From the NCBI RefSeq assembly GCF_016881065.1, contig NZ_WXYN01000051.1:372001-436000 (forward strand): 64,000 bases of DNA, read 5' to 3'. Position 1 is the stretch's first letter. Every line of letters begins with the position of its first letter. The notes below the pieces were generated by a model. It worked only from the letters and a program-made list of their open reading frames with translations, made no database searches and had not been told where the DNA came from. This document shows positions 37,301 through 45,966 of the stretch, piece after piece. Both the position numbers and the translations under genes were made by a program. Origin of the DNA: Planococcus soli (GTDB lineage: Bacteria > Bacillota > Bacilli > Bacillales_A > Planococcaceae).

Positions 37301-37836
37301 CAAGCCATGAAATCTTGGCTTATGCTCTTTATCCAAAAGTGTTTGAAGAATACACAGCAACCAATATCCAATTTGGAAAAGTATCCGTTCTCGACACCTT
37401 GACCTTCCTATATGGAATGAGATTAGGTGAAGAAATCGAGGTGGAAATTGAAAAAGGCAAAACCTTGATGATTAAGCTGGTTTCAATCGGAGAACCTCAA
37501 AAAGACGGAACGCGCATCATTTATTTTGAATTGAATGGCCAGCCTCGTGAAGTCAGCATTCAGGATATGACGGTAGAAGCGGACAGCACTGCCAAACCAA
37601 AAGCAAATCCGACAAATGAAAGCCATATTGCAGCAACCATGCCGGGCACTGTATTAAAAGTGCTTACGGAAAAAGGGGCTAAAGTAAGGCGCGGCGATCA
37701 TTTGCTGGTAACTGAAGCGATGAAGATGGAAACGACGGTTCAGGCTCCGTTCGATGGAATGATTCAAGAGATTCATGTAGTGGCTACTGATGGCATTTCT
37801 ACAGGTGATCTCCTGATTGAAATGGAGAAAAAATAA
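34396..37836 (+). CDS. pyc: Pyruvate carboxylase
   Basis: 1146 residues from GTG 34396 (MKEINKILVANRGEIAIR). Biotin carboxylase domain (1-450) with ATP-grasp Gly loop SLGGGGRGM and VEHTITEM, carboxyltransferase domain (about 530-830) with DTTFRDAHQSLLATR and the metal-site HLHTHD, then a PYC_OADA domain and a biotinyl domain whose attachment Lys is in TEAMKMET near residue 1110. It forms oxaloacetate from pyruvate, HCO3- and ATP, refilling the TCA cycle, and is usually activated by acetyl-CoA. Together with PDH it controls the fate of pyruvate. Confidence 0.97.
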   Translation: MKEINKILVANRGEIAIRVFRACTELKIQTVAIYSQEDSGSYHRYKADESYLVGKGKKPIDAYLDIEDIIRIAKDSKVDAIHPGYGFLSENVHFARRCEEEGIVFIGPTSKHLDMFGDKVKARSQAIAAGIPVIPGTDGPVESLEEVEEFSKKAGFPLMIKASLGGGGRGMRIVRTEEELASSYERAKSEAKAAFGSDEMYVEKFVDKPKHIEVQILGDSEGNVIHLYERDCSIQRRHQKVVEIAPSNSISNELRNEICDAAVKLMKNINYINAGTVEFLVANDEFYFIEVNPRIQVEHTITEMITGIDIVHAQIHIARGHMIHSEEIGIPQQDKIPLFGYAIQSRVTTEDPLNDFMPDAGKLMVYRSGGGFGVRLDAGNGFQGAVISPYYDSLLVKVSTWAVTFKEAAAKMDRNLQEFRIRGIKTNIPFLENVVKHKNFITGDFDTSFIDTTPELFIFPVRQDRGTKLLSYIGNVTVNGFPGIEKKKKPIFGAPRKPEVDLLAPAQNGTKQIFDQLGAEGLTKWIHEQKDVLLTDTTFRDAHQSLLATRVRSHDLYEIAKETAHLQKDLFSLEMWGGATFDVSYRFLKEDPWERLIKLRQEIPNVLFQMLFRGANAVGYKNYPDNVIREFVRKSGDAGIDVFRIFDSLNWIKGMEVAIDEVRQSGKIAEAAICYTGDILDPSRDKYTVQYYKEMAKELEAAGAHILAIKDMAGLLKPEAAYRLVSELKDTVSLPIHLHTHDTSGNGIYLYSKAIEAGVDIVDTALGSMAGLTSQPSANSLYYATSGSGREVRADVDGLEKLSHYWEDVRKYYGDFESGMNSPHSEVYVHEMPGGQYSNLQQQAKAVGLGMRWEEVKAMYSRVNLLFGDVVKVTPSSKVVGDMALFMVQNELDEETVISRGKTIDFPESVIEFFEGYIGQPHGGFPKELQKVILKEREPITVRPGELLEPADFDEIKKALYDKLERPVTSHEILAYALYPKVFEEYTATNIQFGKVSVLDTLTFLYGMRLGEEIEVEIEKGKTLMIKLVSIGEPQKDGTRIIYFELNGQPREVSIQDMTVEADSTAKPKANPTNESHIAATMPGTVLKVLTEKGAKVRRGDHLLVTEAMKMETTVQAPFDGMIQEIHVVATDGISTGDLLIEMEKK

Positions 37837-37872
37837 AAAAATGGCTGGCGCATAAGCGCCAGCCATTTTTTT
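37835..37872. terminator. Bidirectional terminator, pyc / ctaA
   Basis: A stem of about 17 bp around ATGGCTGGCGC with loop ATAA and T runs on both strands, between converging genes. Confidence 0.88.
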
Positions 37873-38788
37873 ATGAAGATTTTTTGATCCTGCTGCGCGA
37901 AACGAGCAGCACCATATAGCATAGTAAACCGAACAGCATGGAAATCAATAGCGAGTGAAGAAGTGCGACAAACAAGTTCAATTTTGTCAGGACAACGAGC
38001 ATCCCTGTGGTCGCTTGAAGAAGGACGATAGCAAAAGCAATGATCCAACCCCAGTAAATCACGCGCTGATTTTTGTACTCTTTGATTGCATGCCAGGCAA
38101 TATAACCAAGCCAGATGACAATCAAACCAGCAGCTGCGCGGTGGCCCATTTGAACCCACTCATACATGTTGCCCGGCAATGCGAAATCGTCATTTCGGCA
38201 CAGCGGCCAATCTGAACAGATCAGGCTGGATTCCGTATGGCGAACCAGTGCGCCGGTATAAACCACAATATAGGAATACAAGGTGACACCCAGCGTATGA
38301 AAGCGCAACTTTTTGCTGATCTGCAAGCGGTCAGCATCAAACTTGCGGTCCACTTCGAAAATCAGCAGCGTCAGAAGTAAAATGGAAGCGAACGACAGCA
38401 AGGAAATTCCGAAATGCAGCGCCAGGATAAAATCGCCTTGTCCCCAAAGTACTTGAGCCGCTCCGATCAATGCTTGCAAAACTAAAAAGAAAACAGCCAT
38501 GATTGCTAAAAATTTTGTCTCGCGTACATGCCCGAATTTTCTCCATGCCCAGACTGCCAGAATGACAATCAAAATGCCGACAACACCCGTAACAAGGCGA
38601 TGAGAAAACTCTATTAATACTTCAGCAGTAATATTATCCGGAATCAGTTTGCCATTGCAATCCGGCCAATTTCGGCCGCAGCCCAAACCGCTGTCGGTTT
38701 TTGTGACAAGGGCACCGCCCAGAAGAATAAATAACATGCCGACGGTAGCTGCAACAGCAAACCATTTTATATATCTATTTTGCTTCAA
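37871..38788 (-). CDS. ctaA: Heme A synthase CtaA
   Basis: 305 residues from a TTG at 38788 (MKQNRYIKWFAV), preceded by AGGTGG; an ATG at 38830 would add 14 residues but has a weak ribosome site and no match in family length. Eight membrane helices. The heme-ligand histidines are in EFSHR, LHFGIS and MGHRAA, and paired Cys residues (CGRNWPDC; CSDWPLC) are typical of Gram-positive CtaA. It converts heme O to heme A for the caa3 oxidase. Divergent from ctaB as in B. subtilis. Confidence 0.93.
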   Translation of the reverse strand: MKQNRYIKWFAVAATVGMLFILLGGALVTKTDSGLGCGRNWPDCNGKLIPDNITAEVLIEFSHRLVTGVVGILIVILAVWAWRKFGHVRETKFLAIMAVFFLVLQALIGAAQVLWGQGDFILALHFGISLLSFASILLLTLLIFEVDRKFDADRLQISKKLRFHTLGVTLYSYIVVYTGALVRHTESSLICSDWPLCRNDDFALPGNMYEWVQMGHRAAAGLIVIWLGYIAWHAIKEYKNQRVIYWGWIIAFAIVLLQATTGMLVVLTKLNLFVALLHSLLISMLFGLLCYMVLLVSRSRIKKSS

Positions 38789-39134
38789 AATTCCACCTAC
38801 TTTTTTTATAGAAAACTTTTCAACGTTCATTTGCCTGCATACTCGATAATAGCGAAAGTTTCTTCAAAATACAACGAGAAATCAGCAATAGTGGAAACTT
38901 TCAAGAATTGGACATAATAAATAGAGCTTCACAAACTGTTCAAAAACTATTATTTTTCTATCTTAAAATAGTGTGATTGTTAAGGTATGATTAGAGATGG
39001 AAATTAGTGAGACCATTTACGTGTAAATCATCTCTTTTATCAGGAAATTTCAGTTATATGTAGAAAAACAACTGGAATTTAGATATAGTTATGGTTAGCG
39101 GAATATGCTTACAACTTTGAAAGGAGGGACTTAC
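38789..39134. other. Intergenic region between ctaA and ctaB
   Basis: About 345 bases. It contains the ctaA promoter and AT-rich stretches (for example near 38930-38985, with ACTATT/AATAGT arms). In B. subtilis the corresponding region is controlled by ResD, but no convincing ResD site was identified here. No clear plus-strand promoter for ctaB was found. Confidence 0.5.
38846..38874 (-). promoter_or_regulatory. Promoter of ctaA
   Basis: Minus strand: TTGTAT (38869-38874), 17-base spacer, TATTAT (38846-38851). Confidence 0.6.
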
Positions 39135-40052
39135 ATGTCGAACGGCCGGGCAATGTCTGCAGATACTCATGAAGCACCGGAAGCGACCACATTCCTGAAA
39201 GATTTTCTGGCACTTATAAAAATTGGGATTGTCAATTCGAATTTGATAACTGTCTTCACAGGTTTGTGGCTTGCATTTCAGTTTTCCGACAGACATTTTC
39301 TGAATGAGCTGGATATTCTTGTCTATACTATCGTCGGTTCAGCGCTGATCATCGCGGGTTCTGCAGCTATGAATAATTACATCGATACGGATATAGACCC
39401 TTTGATGGAAAGTAAAAAAGCACGTCCGACAGTGACAGGAAGATTCAAGCCATCAGCTGTATTGGCACTAGCTGTTTCTTTCATCGTTATAGGCGAATTG
39501 TTTTTGTTTTCCGCTTCTGTATCAGCTGGTGTATTGGGGATTGCCGGAGTTTTAGCTTATGTCGTCTTATATTCCATGTGGTCAAAAAGACGCCATGTCA
39601 GCAATACGATTGTTGGAAGCATCTCAGGTGCAATTCCACCGCTTATCGGATGGGCTGCCGTGGAACCGGCACTCGGCACGGGTGCCTGGGCATTATTTCT
39701 GATTATGTTCATATGGCAGCCGCCGCATTTTTATGCGCTGGCTATGAAAAGAACAGAAGAATATCGGGCAGCGAATATTCCTATGCTACCGGTAGTTAAA
39801 GGTTTTCACCGCACAAAAAAATCGATGCTTGCATGGGTTGTAATGCTTTTCCCTCTGCCATTCCTGTTAATGGAACTTGGGACAGGCTTCATCATCTTAG
39901 CGACACTTTTGAATATCGGCTGGCTGGTATTGGCCATTCGTGGATTTAAAGTAGCTGATGACTTGAAATGGGCGAAGACGATGTTTATTTATTCATTGAA
40001 CTATATGACCATTCTATTTGTTTCAATGATCATTTTCGCTGTCTTCATTTAA
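39135..40052 (+). CDS. ctaB: Protoheme IX farnesyltransferase (heme O synthase) CtaB
   Basis: 305 residues from ATG 39135 with AAGGAGGG 7 bases before. UbiA-type prenyltransferase with about nine membrane helices. The Asp-rich motif is NNYIDTDIDPLMESKKARPT near residue 90, and the second is YSMWSKRR with SNTIVGSISGAIPP. It adds farnesyl to heme B giving heme O, the substrate of CtaA. First gene of the ctaB-ctaF set; ctaC follows after 49 bp. Confidence 0.94.
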   Translation: MSNGRAMSADTHEAPEATTFLKDFLALIKIGIVNSNLITVFTGLWLAFQFSDRHFLNELDILVYTIVGSALIIAGSAAMNNYIDTDIDPLMESKKARPTVTGRFKPSAVLALAVSFIVIGELFLFSASVSAGVLGIAGVLAYVVLYSMWSKRRHVSNTIVGSISGAIPPLIGWAAVEPALGTGAWALFLIMFIWQPPHFYALAMKRTEEYRAANIPMLPVVKGFHRTKKSMLAWVVMLFPLPFLLMELGTGFIILATLLNIGWLVLAIRGFKVADDLKWAKTMFIYSLNYMTILFVSMIIFAVFI

Positions 40053-40101
40053 CGTCCATTTCTACAGAGTAATTATTTAAATGAGAGGGGTATGAAAAGC
40101 T

Positions 40102-41196
40102 ATGATGAAAGGAATTAAAAAATGGCGGCTTTTTGCATTGATGACCACATTGTTGGTTTTTCTTGCAGGATGCGGACGTGAAGAAATTTCGACCTTGATA
40201 CCAGCTGGCGAAGTTGCCCAAGATCAATTTAATTTGTTGATTTTATCATCCATCGTTATGCTATTCGTTATTATTGTAGTATCGATCATTTTCGTTTTAG
40301 CAATTGTTAAGTTCCGCCGTTCTAAAATGGGAGAAGACATGATCCCTGAACAAGTTGAAGGAAGCGCAAGACTAGAGTTCTTGTGGACAGCTGTTCCGAT
40401 TGTTCTGTTATTGGTTCTTGCTGTACCAACCGTTTATTCTACATTTGATTTGGCTGACGTTTCCACTATGGACGTTCAGGCAGAAGACGGCACTTCCACA
40501 CATCTGACAGTCAATGTTACAGCTGCACTTTACTGGTGGGAGTTTGAATATCCGGAACAAGGAATCGTAACTGCCCAGGAATTGGTCGTACCGACTGATG
40601 AACGCGTTTACTTTAACTTGATTTCTGCGGACATCAAGCACTCATTCTGGATTCCATCTGTTGGCGGGAAATTGGACGTCAATCCTGAAAACGTCAATAC
40701 CTTTTACTTAACATTTGACCAGCAATCTTCAGAACTTGAAGATGGTGTATTTTATGGTAAATGTGCTGAGCTTTGCGGACCTTCTCACGCATTGATGGAT
40801 TTCAAAGTGAAATCTGTGGATCGCGAAGAGTTTGACCAATGGGTAACAGCAATGCAAGAAGAAGAACCGGCTGCTGTCGAAGGCGACCTTGCACAGCAAG
40901 GGGAAGAATTATTCGGAGCTGACGGATTGGCCTGTATTTCTTGCCATGCCACTTCTGGTGCAGGCGGAACTGGTGGAGTCGGACCTAACTTGGCAACATT
41001 CGGCGACCGCAACCGCGTTGCAGGATACTTAGAGCACAATGAAGAAAGTCTTAAAAATTGGATTGAAGATCCACAGGAATACAAGCCGGGCAACTTAATG
41101 CCGGAAGCAGCTTCATTAAATGATGGAGAAGCACTTTCAGATCAAGAACTCGATGCTCTTGCAGCCTACTTGATGGGCTTATCAGTTGAAGAGTAG
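40102..41196 (+). CDS. ctaC: Cytochrome caa3 oxidase subunit II with cytochrome c domain
   Basis: 364 residues. The signal ends in LVFLAGC (lipoprotein Cys near 25), followed by two membrane helices (near residues 48-72 and 92-110), the CuA-binding cupredoxin domain (HSFWIPSVGGK ... CAELCGPSHALM) and a C-terminal cytochrome c (CISCH heme motif, distal Met in NLMPEA). It takes electrons directly from its own cytochrome c. Start ATG 40102 has GAGAGGGG upstream. Confidence 0.96.
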   Translation: MMKGIKKWRLFALMTTLLVFLAGCGREEISTLIPAGEVAQDQFNLLILSSIVMLFVIIVVSIIFVLAIVKFRRSKMGEDMIPEQVEGSARLEFLWTAVPIVLLLVLAVPTVYSTFDLADVSTMDVQAEDGTSTHLTVNVTAALYWWEFEYPEQGIVTAQELVVPTDERVYFNLISADIKHSFWIPSVGGKLDVNPENVNTFYLTFDQQSSELEDGVFYGKCAELCGPSHALMDFKVKSVDREEFDQWVTAMQEEEPAAVEGDLAQQGEELFGADGLACISCHATSGAGGTGGVGPNLATFGDRNRVAGYLEHNEESLKNWIEDPQEYKPGNLMPEAASLNDGEALSDQELDALAAYLMGLSVEE

Positions 41197-41226
41197 AATA
41201 AAGCTTAAAAAAGGGAGGTTTACAGT

Positions 41227-43110
41227 GTGAGTTCTATTGCTCAAAAAAAGGGCTTCGGCGCTACAATTTGGGACTTCATGACAACGGTCGACCATAAGAA
41301 GATCGCGATCCTTTATCTCATTTCGGGTGGTTTCTTCTTCCTTGTCGGCGGTATTGAAGCGATGTTGATCCGTATCCAGCTGGCCAAAGCAGGAAATGAC
41401 TTCCTAAGTGCTGGAACGTATAACGAAATTATAACAATGCACGGTACTACCATGATTTTCTTGGCAGCCATGCCGATTCTATTGGCTTTCATGAACGCTA
41501 TTATGCCTTTGCAAATTGGTGCGCGTGATGTAGCCTTTCCATTCTTGAATTCACTTGGATTCTGGTTATTTTTCTTTGGTGGTATTTTCTTGAACCTTTC
41601 ATGGTTTATGGGAGGCGCACCAGATGCAGGCTGGACGAACTATGCTTCGTTGGCACTGGCATCAGAAGGAAAAGGAATTGACTTCTATTCACTTGGATTG
41701 ACAATATCCGGTTTTGGTACCTTGATTGCAGGGATTAACTTCCTTGTTACGATCATCAATATGCGTGCTCCAGGTATGACGTATATGAGAATGCCATTAT
41801 TCACTTGGACAACATTCGTTGCTTCCGCTTTGATCCTTTTGGCATTCCCACCACTTACAGTCGGACTATTCTTCATGGTCTTTGACCGTATGTTCGATTC
41901 AAACTTCTTTGCTGTCGAAATGGGCGGTAACACAATTATTTGGGAGCACCTATTCTGGATTTTTGGTCACCCTGAAGTTTACATCTTAATTTTGCCAGCT
42001 TTCGGTATTTTCTCCGAAATCTTTGCAATCTTCTCCCGTAAACGCCTATTCGGATACACGGCACTAGTTTTCGCAACAATCCTGATCGGTTTTTACGGAT
42101 TCATGGTTTGGGCTCACCATATGTTCACAGTCGGCTTAGGGCCAACAGCTAACGCTGTATTCGCTTTGGCAACTATGATTATTGCAGTGCCAACCGGCAT
42201 CAAAATCTTTAACTGGCTGTTAACGATCTGGGGAGGGAACATTTCTTTCACTGTTCCTATGATTTACGCTGTAGCGTTCATTCCTTCATTCGTAGCGGGT
42301 GGGGTTACAGGGGTTATGCAAGCAATCGCGCCTTTGGATTACCAATTGCATGATTCTTACTTTATCGTAGCTCACTTCCATTACGTTATTGTCGGTGGTG
42401 TTGTACTGGCGATTCTAGCAGGTACACATTTATACTGGCCGAAAATGTTTGGAACAATGCTCAGTGAAAAACTTGGGAAATGGACGTTCTGGTTCTTCTT
42501 CATCGGTTTCCATTTAACATTCTTCATCCAGCATTTCTTAGGCTTGATGGGTATGCCGCGCCGTGTTTACACGTTCGGAGCAGACCAGGGCTGGGATCTA
42601 TTCAACGCGATCAGTTCAGCAGGTGCTGTATTGATGGCAATTGGTATTATCATTTTGTTGGTCAACGTTGTAATGACTACAATTAAAAACGAGCGAGTCG
42701 GCAATGACCCTTGGGGTGACGGCCGTACATTAGAATGGGCTATCCCATCTCCACCGCCATTCTATAACTTTGCACAAACTCCATTAGTTCGTGGTCTTGA
42801 TACATTCTGGATCGAAAAAATGGAAGGCAACAAAAAAGGAATGATTTTCGCTGAACCTCTTGGAGATATCCATATGCCGAATAATTCGTTCATTCCTTTC
42901 GTAATTTCCCTTGGAATGTTTATCGCTTCGTTTGGAGCTTTGTACTTCCTTGATGACGACAAGCCATGGGCGCTGCCGGTATTGATCATCGGTTTGTTGA
43001 TCACATTCGGTTCGATGCTCGTCCGTTCATTGAAAGATGATCTAGGTTTCCATATTACAAAAGCAGAATTACTGGAAGACGCGAAGGGAGGCAAAACCGA
43101 TGGACATTAA
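41227..43110 (+). CDS. ctaD: Cytochrome caa3 oxidase subunit I
   Basis: 627 residues from GTG with GGGAGG 8 bases before. Heme-copper oxidase core of 12 or more helices. Heme ligand His near TMHGTT and the HxH near AHFHYVIVGG; CuB and cross-linked Tyr in FGHPEVYILILPAFG; the K- and D-channel segments are conserved. It reduces oxygen to water and pumps protons. Overlaps ctaE by 11 bp. Confidence 0.97.
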   Translation: MSSIAQKKGFGATIWDFMTTVDHKKIAILYLISGGFFFLVGGIEAMLIRIQLAKAGNDFLSAGTYNEIITMHGTTMIFLAAMPILLAFMNAIMPLQIGARDVAFPFLNSLGFWLFFFGGIFLNLSWFMGGAPDAGWTNYASLALASEGKGIDFYSLGLTISGFGTLIAGINFLVTIINMRAPGMTYMRMPLFTWTTFVASALILLAFPPLTVGLFFMVFDRMFDSNFFAVEMGGNTIIWEHLFWIFGHPEVYILILPAFGIFSEIFAIFSRKRLFGYTALVFATILIGFYGFMVWAHHMFTVGLGPTANAVFALATMIIAVPTGIKIFNWLLTIWGGNISFTVPMIYAVAFIPSFVAGGVTGVMQAIAPLDYQLHDSYFIVAHFHYVIVGGVVLAILAGTHLYWPKMFGTMLSEKLGKWTFWFFFIGFHLTFFIQHFLGLMGMPRRVYTFGADQGWDLFNAISSAGAVLMAIGIIILLVNVVMTTIKNERVGNDPWGDGRTLEWAIPSPPPFYNFAQTPLVRGLDTFWIEKMEGNKKGMIFAEPLGDIHMPNNSFIPFVISLGMFIASFGALYFLDDDKPWALPVLIIGLLITFGSMLVRSLKDDLGFHITKAELLEDAKGGKTDGH

Positions 43111-43726
43111 TCAAAAGTACACTCCTCAATCGTGGCCGGATCATCCCGAAACGGCTACGATGGAAGGTAAAAATAAGTTTATTGGTTTCTGGTTGCTTCT
43201 TGCTGCGGAGACAGTAACTTTTGCTTCACTTTTTGCAACTTACCTTGCTTTAAAAGATAAAGGGCCAAGCGGCATGGAATTTTCTGCCGCTGGACTTTTT
43301 GAACTGCCACTTGTTTTTGCTATGACAATGATTCTTTTAACATCTTCATTGACTAGTGTTTACGCGATGTATCACATGAAAAACCATAATTTTAAAGCGA
43401 TGCAGGCTTGGCTGGGTATTACCGTCCTGCTTGGTGCCACGTTCCTAGGGTTGGAAATTTATGAGTTTAACCATTATGTCCACTTGGGATTCGGCTTTAC
43501 AAATAGTGCTTTCAGTTCTGCATTTTACGTATTGGTTGGAACGCACGGTGCCCACGTATTATTCGGGCTTAGCTGGTTTATCGCATTGATGCTCCGCAAT
43601 GCTAAACGCGGATTGAATATGTACAATGCACCTAAATTCTATCTTGCTTCGTTATACTGGCATTTTATTGACGTCGTATGGGTATTCATCTTTACTGTCG
43701 TCTATTTGATGGGAGTGATCGGATAA
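43100..43726 (+). CDS. ctaE: Cytochrome caa3 oxidase subunit III
   Basis: 208 residues, five membrane helices. WLLLAAETVTFASLFATY near residue 32, VGTHGAHVLFGLSWF and YWHFIDVVWVFIFTVVYLMG at the end identify COX3. Overlaps ctaD by 11 bp, and its stop shares one base with the ctaF start (TAATG). Confidence 0.96.
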   Translation: MDINQKYTPQSWPDHPETATMEGKNKFIGFWLLLAAETVTFASLFATYLALKDKGPSGMEFSAAGLFELPLVFAMTMILLTSSLTSVYAMYHMKNHNFKAMQAWLGITVLLGATFLGLEIYEFNHYVHLGFGFTNSAFSSAFYVLVGTHGAHVLFGLSWFIALMLRNAKRGLNMYNAPKFYLASLYWHFIDVVWVFIFTVVYLMGVIG

Positions 43727-44058
43727 TGGCACACGATACACATATTCATGTTAGGTCGCAGGCAGAATTCGAGTACGCAAAGAAAAAAAGAGCAGATGAA
43801 ATGAAAGGCCACTTAGCAACTTTCGCAATTATGATTTTCTTGACATTAATTGCTTTTACAATGGTTGCTGCTGGCTTCTCAGCTTATCTGATCGTACCAA
43901 TTATTCTTTTGCTGGCTGGTATTCAAGTTATTCTTCAACTTTACTATTTCATGCATATGAGCGGCAAAGGACACGGCATGGTTGCGTTCTTCATGTTCTG
44001 TGGAATGTTTGTAGCTTTCATCACAGTTCTTGCGTTAGTAACAATTGTTTGGTGGTAG
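43726..44058 (+). CDS. ctaF: Cytochrome caa3 oxidase subunit IV
   Basis: 110 residues. A His-containing hydrophilic N-terminus (MAHDTHIHVRSQAEFEYAKK) and three membrane helices with QLYYFMHMSGKGHGMVAF, as in COX4B-type CtaF. Small subunit that stabilises the oxidase. Last gene of the ctaBCDEF transcript, which ends at a strong terminator. Confidence 0.93.
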   Translation: MAHDTHIHVRSQAEFEYAKKKRADEMKGHLATFAIMIFLTLIAFTMVAAGFSAYLIVPIILLLAGIQVILQLYYFMHMSGKGHGMVAFFMFCGMFVAFITVLALVTIVWW

Positions 44059-44067
44059 GCTCTCCTT

Positions 44068-44101
44068 AAAACCCCTTACCTTTCGAGGTAAGGGGTTTTT
44101 C
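44068..44101 (+). terminator. Terminator of the cta oxidase operon
   Basis: A 14-bp perfect stem (44068-44081 with 44086-44099) closed by a TTCG loop and followed by T residues. Confidence 0.9.
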
Positions 44102-44305
44102 TGTATGCAAAGGACTCTTCAATAATAGGAAGCTAAAGAAGTCTTAAATCGTCTTGTGAAGAGAATGGGGTGTGCTCATGTGAGATGGGAAGGATGAAGA
44201 CAGGTGATCATTCCTGGATTCTGGCGGAAGTCTCGCCCCAAACGATGGGGAAAGTTGGTTTCTTTAGATCAATATATAGATGATCTTGATGTGATTCGAT
44301 CTTCA

Positions 44306-44450
44306 GGGCGTTTCCACATTTCGTATTGTCCAGTTCCAGCGCCCAGATTCTAGGGTCATAAGCCATTCCAGCTGCGCGGCAAAGAACGCCGCATTGCTGA
44401 TCTGTCTTATGCCCGTCGAATCTCCACGGTGCGCTTTCACATTTCGTATT
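44306..44450 (-). repeat. Dispersed copy of the palindromic element (minus orientation)
   Basis: Reading the minus strand gives the same order of segments as the 16-kb units: AGATTC/GAATCT, GGGCATAAG/CTTATG-A-CCC, GCGGC/GCCGC and the terminal GGGCGCT (44337-44343). A partial second left end (44306-44330) follows in the same direction. The 468-bp gap between ctaF and ctaG otherwise holds only the terminator (44068), unidentified sequence (44102-44305) and the ctaG promoter. Confidence 0.8.
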
Positions 44451-44466
44451 GTTCATAGTTCGTTCA

Positions 44467-44495
44467 TTGATATAGTTGGCAAGCCGCTATATAAT
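44467..44495 (+). promoter_or_regulatory. Promoter of ctaG
   Basis: TTGATA (44467-44472), 17-base spacer, TATAAT (44490-44495), 32 bp before the start codon. So ctaG is transcribed apart from ctaB-F. Confidence 0.78.
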
Positions 44496-44527
44496 GAGGG
44501 TACTTGAGGAAAAGGAGGTCCCATTAC

Positions 44528-45451
44528 ATGCCAATCAGTATCTTCGGGTTTCAAGCTTTGTGGAGTCCCGTTTACTTAGCAGTCCTCGTTTTGGTGACGA
44601 TTCTATATTTTTTGGCTACTACAAAGTGGCGTGGAAAGTTTAAAGGAAATCAGCCGCTTAGCATAAGAGAAGCTGCACTTTTTGTATCAGGCATTGTCCT
44701 GCTTTATATTATCAAAGGCTCACCTGTAGATTTATATGGCCATATCCTGTTTACAATGCATATGGTTCAAATGGCACTATTGCTGCTGCTGATTCCACCA
44801 TTGTTAATCATGGGGATACCGACTTATATCTGGAGAGCGTTTATCAGCTTGCCGGTAATTGAACCGCTATTCAATTTTCTGACTAGGCCCATGCTGGCAC
44901 TGATCCTGTTTGGAATGGTCTTTTCGTTTTATCACATTCCGATGGTTTTTGATTTTGTGAAACAGGATGCATGGATACATGGTGCTGTAAATATTGTCCT
45001 GTTCACCTCTGCCATATTCTATTGGTGGCCGGTCGTTAACAACCTGGAAGGCATGCACAAATTCCATGGACTGAGCAAACTGGCATACCTGTTCGGATTA
45101 AGCGTACTGATGACTCCTGCATGTGCACTGATCATCTTCAGCGGAACTCCTTTTTATGCGACCTACACAGATGGAGAGGCATGGCTGCAGGCTATGGCAT
45201 TGTGTGTGCCTGCTGGAACGCTGTCGCAATTAAATTTATCAGGCCCTGAGTTATTCTCTACGATGTCAGCGATTGAAGATCAGCGTACAGGTGGAATAAC
45301 CATGAAAGTGCTTCAGGAACTTGTTTTTACCGTATTCCTATGGCTTGTATTCCACGAATGGCTGCGCAATGAAACGGACAAAGCTGATGAGATTACAGCA
45401 AAAGTTTTGCAGGACCGCAAAGATATGGCTTATCACAGACATAATGCTTAA
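44528..45451 (+). CDS. ctaG: Cytochrome c oxidase assembly factor CtaG
   Basis: 307 residues from ATG 44528 with AAGGAGG 9 bases before. Seven hydrophobic helices; HILFTMHMVQMALLLLLIPP and SFYHIPMVFDF near the middle mark the caa3-type CtaG family. It is needed to form active caa3 oxidase in Bacillus. The next gene follows after 25 bp. Confidence 0.92.
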   Translation: MPISIFGFQALWSPVYLAVLVLVTILYFLATTKWRGKFKGNQPLSIREAALFVSGIVLLYIIKGSPVDLYGHILFTMHMVQMALLLLLIPPLLIMGIPTYIWRAFISLPVIEPLFNFLTRPMLALILFGMVFSFYHIPMVFDFVKQDAWIHGAVNIVLFTSAIFYWWPVVNNLEGMHKFHGLSKLAYLFGLSVLMTPACALIIFSGTPFYATYTDGEAWLQAMALCVPAGTLSQLNLSGPELFSTMSAIEDQRTGGITMKVLQELVFTVFLWLVFHEWLRNETDKADEITAKVLQDRKDMAYHRHNA

Positions 45452-45476
45452 TGAAACCCAAAGGAGAATAACTTAA

Positions 45477-45938
45477 ATGAATTTGCCGCTATTGCCGACT
45501 ATCAGTACATTTTTTATCGTATTAAGCGCAATTTTGGTAGCGATCGGCTGGAATCTGATCCGTCGCCGCCAAATAGAAGCCCACAAGAAAGTGATGGTGG
45601 GAGCTGGTGCTGCGGCACTGACGTTCTTCATCATTTACATGTCACGCACCATTTTCGTCGGGAACACTGCATTTGGAGGACCGGATAATTTGAAGATCTT
45701 CTATACGATCTTCCTGATTTTCCACATCACATTGGCGACCACAGGTGGTGTCATGGGATTGATCACCATTTACTGGGGATGGAAAAACCAATTGGCGAAA
45801 CACCGCAAAATCGGTCCGATTACCAGTATCGTCTGGTTTTCAACTGCGATAACAGGCGTTATGGTTTATTTGCTGCTTTATGTATTTTATGAAGGCGGCC
45901 ATACTACTTCAGTATTCAAAGCTATTTTAGGCGGATAA
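45477..45938 (+). CDS. DUF420 membrane protein (YozB-like)
   Basis: 153 residues, four membrane helices, with IYMSRTIFVGNTAFGGP near residue 57, matching the DUF420/YozB family. His residues in the helices suggest possible heme or copper contact. The family is often linked to cytochrome oxidase genes, as here after ctaG. Exact function not known. Confidence 0.83.
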   Translation: MNLPLLPTISTFFIVLSAILVAIGWNLIRRRQIEAHKKVMVGAGAAALTFFIIYMSRTIFVGNTAFGGPDNLKIFYTIFLIFHITLATTGGVMGLITIYWGWKNQLAKHRKIGPITSIVWFSTAITGVMVYLLLYVFYEGGHTTSVFKAILGG

Positions 45939-45966
45939 AAAAGGAACCCCAAGGGGTTCCTTTTTC
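45937..45966. terminator. Bidirectional terminator, DUF420 / AI-2E family gene
   Basis: Perfect palindrome AAAAAGGAACCCC-AA-GGGGTTCCTTTTT between converging genes. Confidence 0.85.

Noticed and set aside
44208-44456. Minus-strand frame of 82 codons between ctaF and ctaG
   Set aside because: Most of it is the dispersed palindromic repeat and no ribosome site is present.
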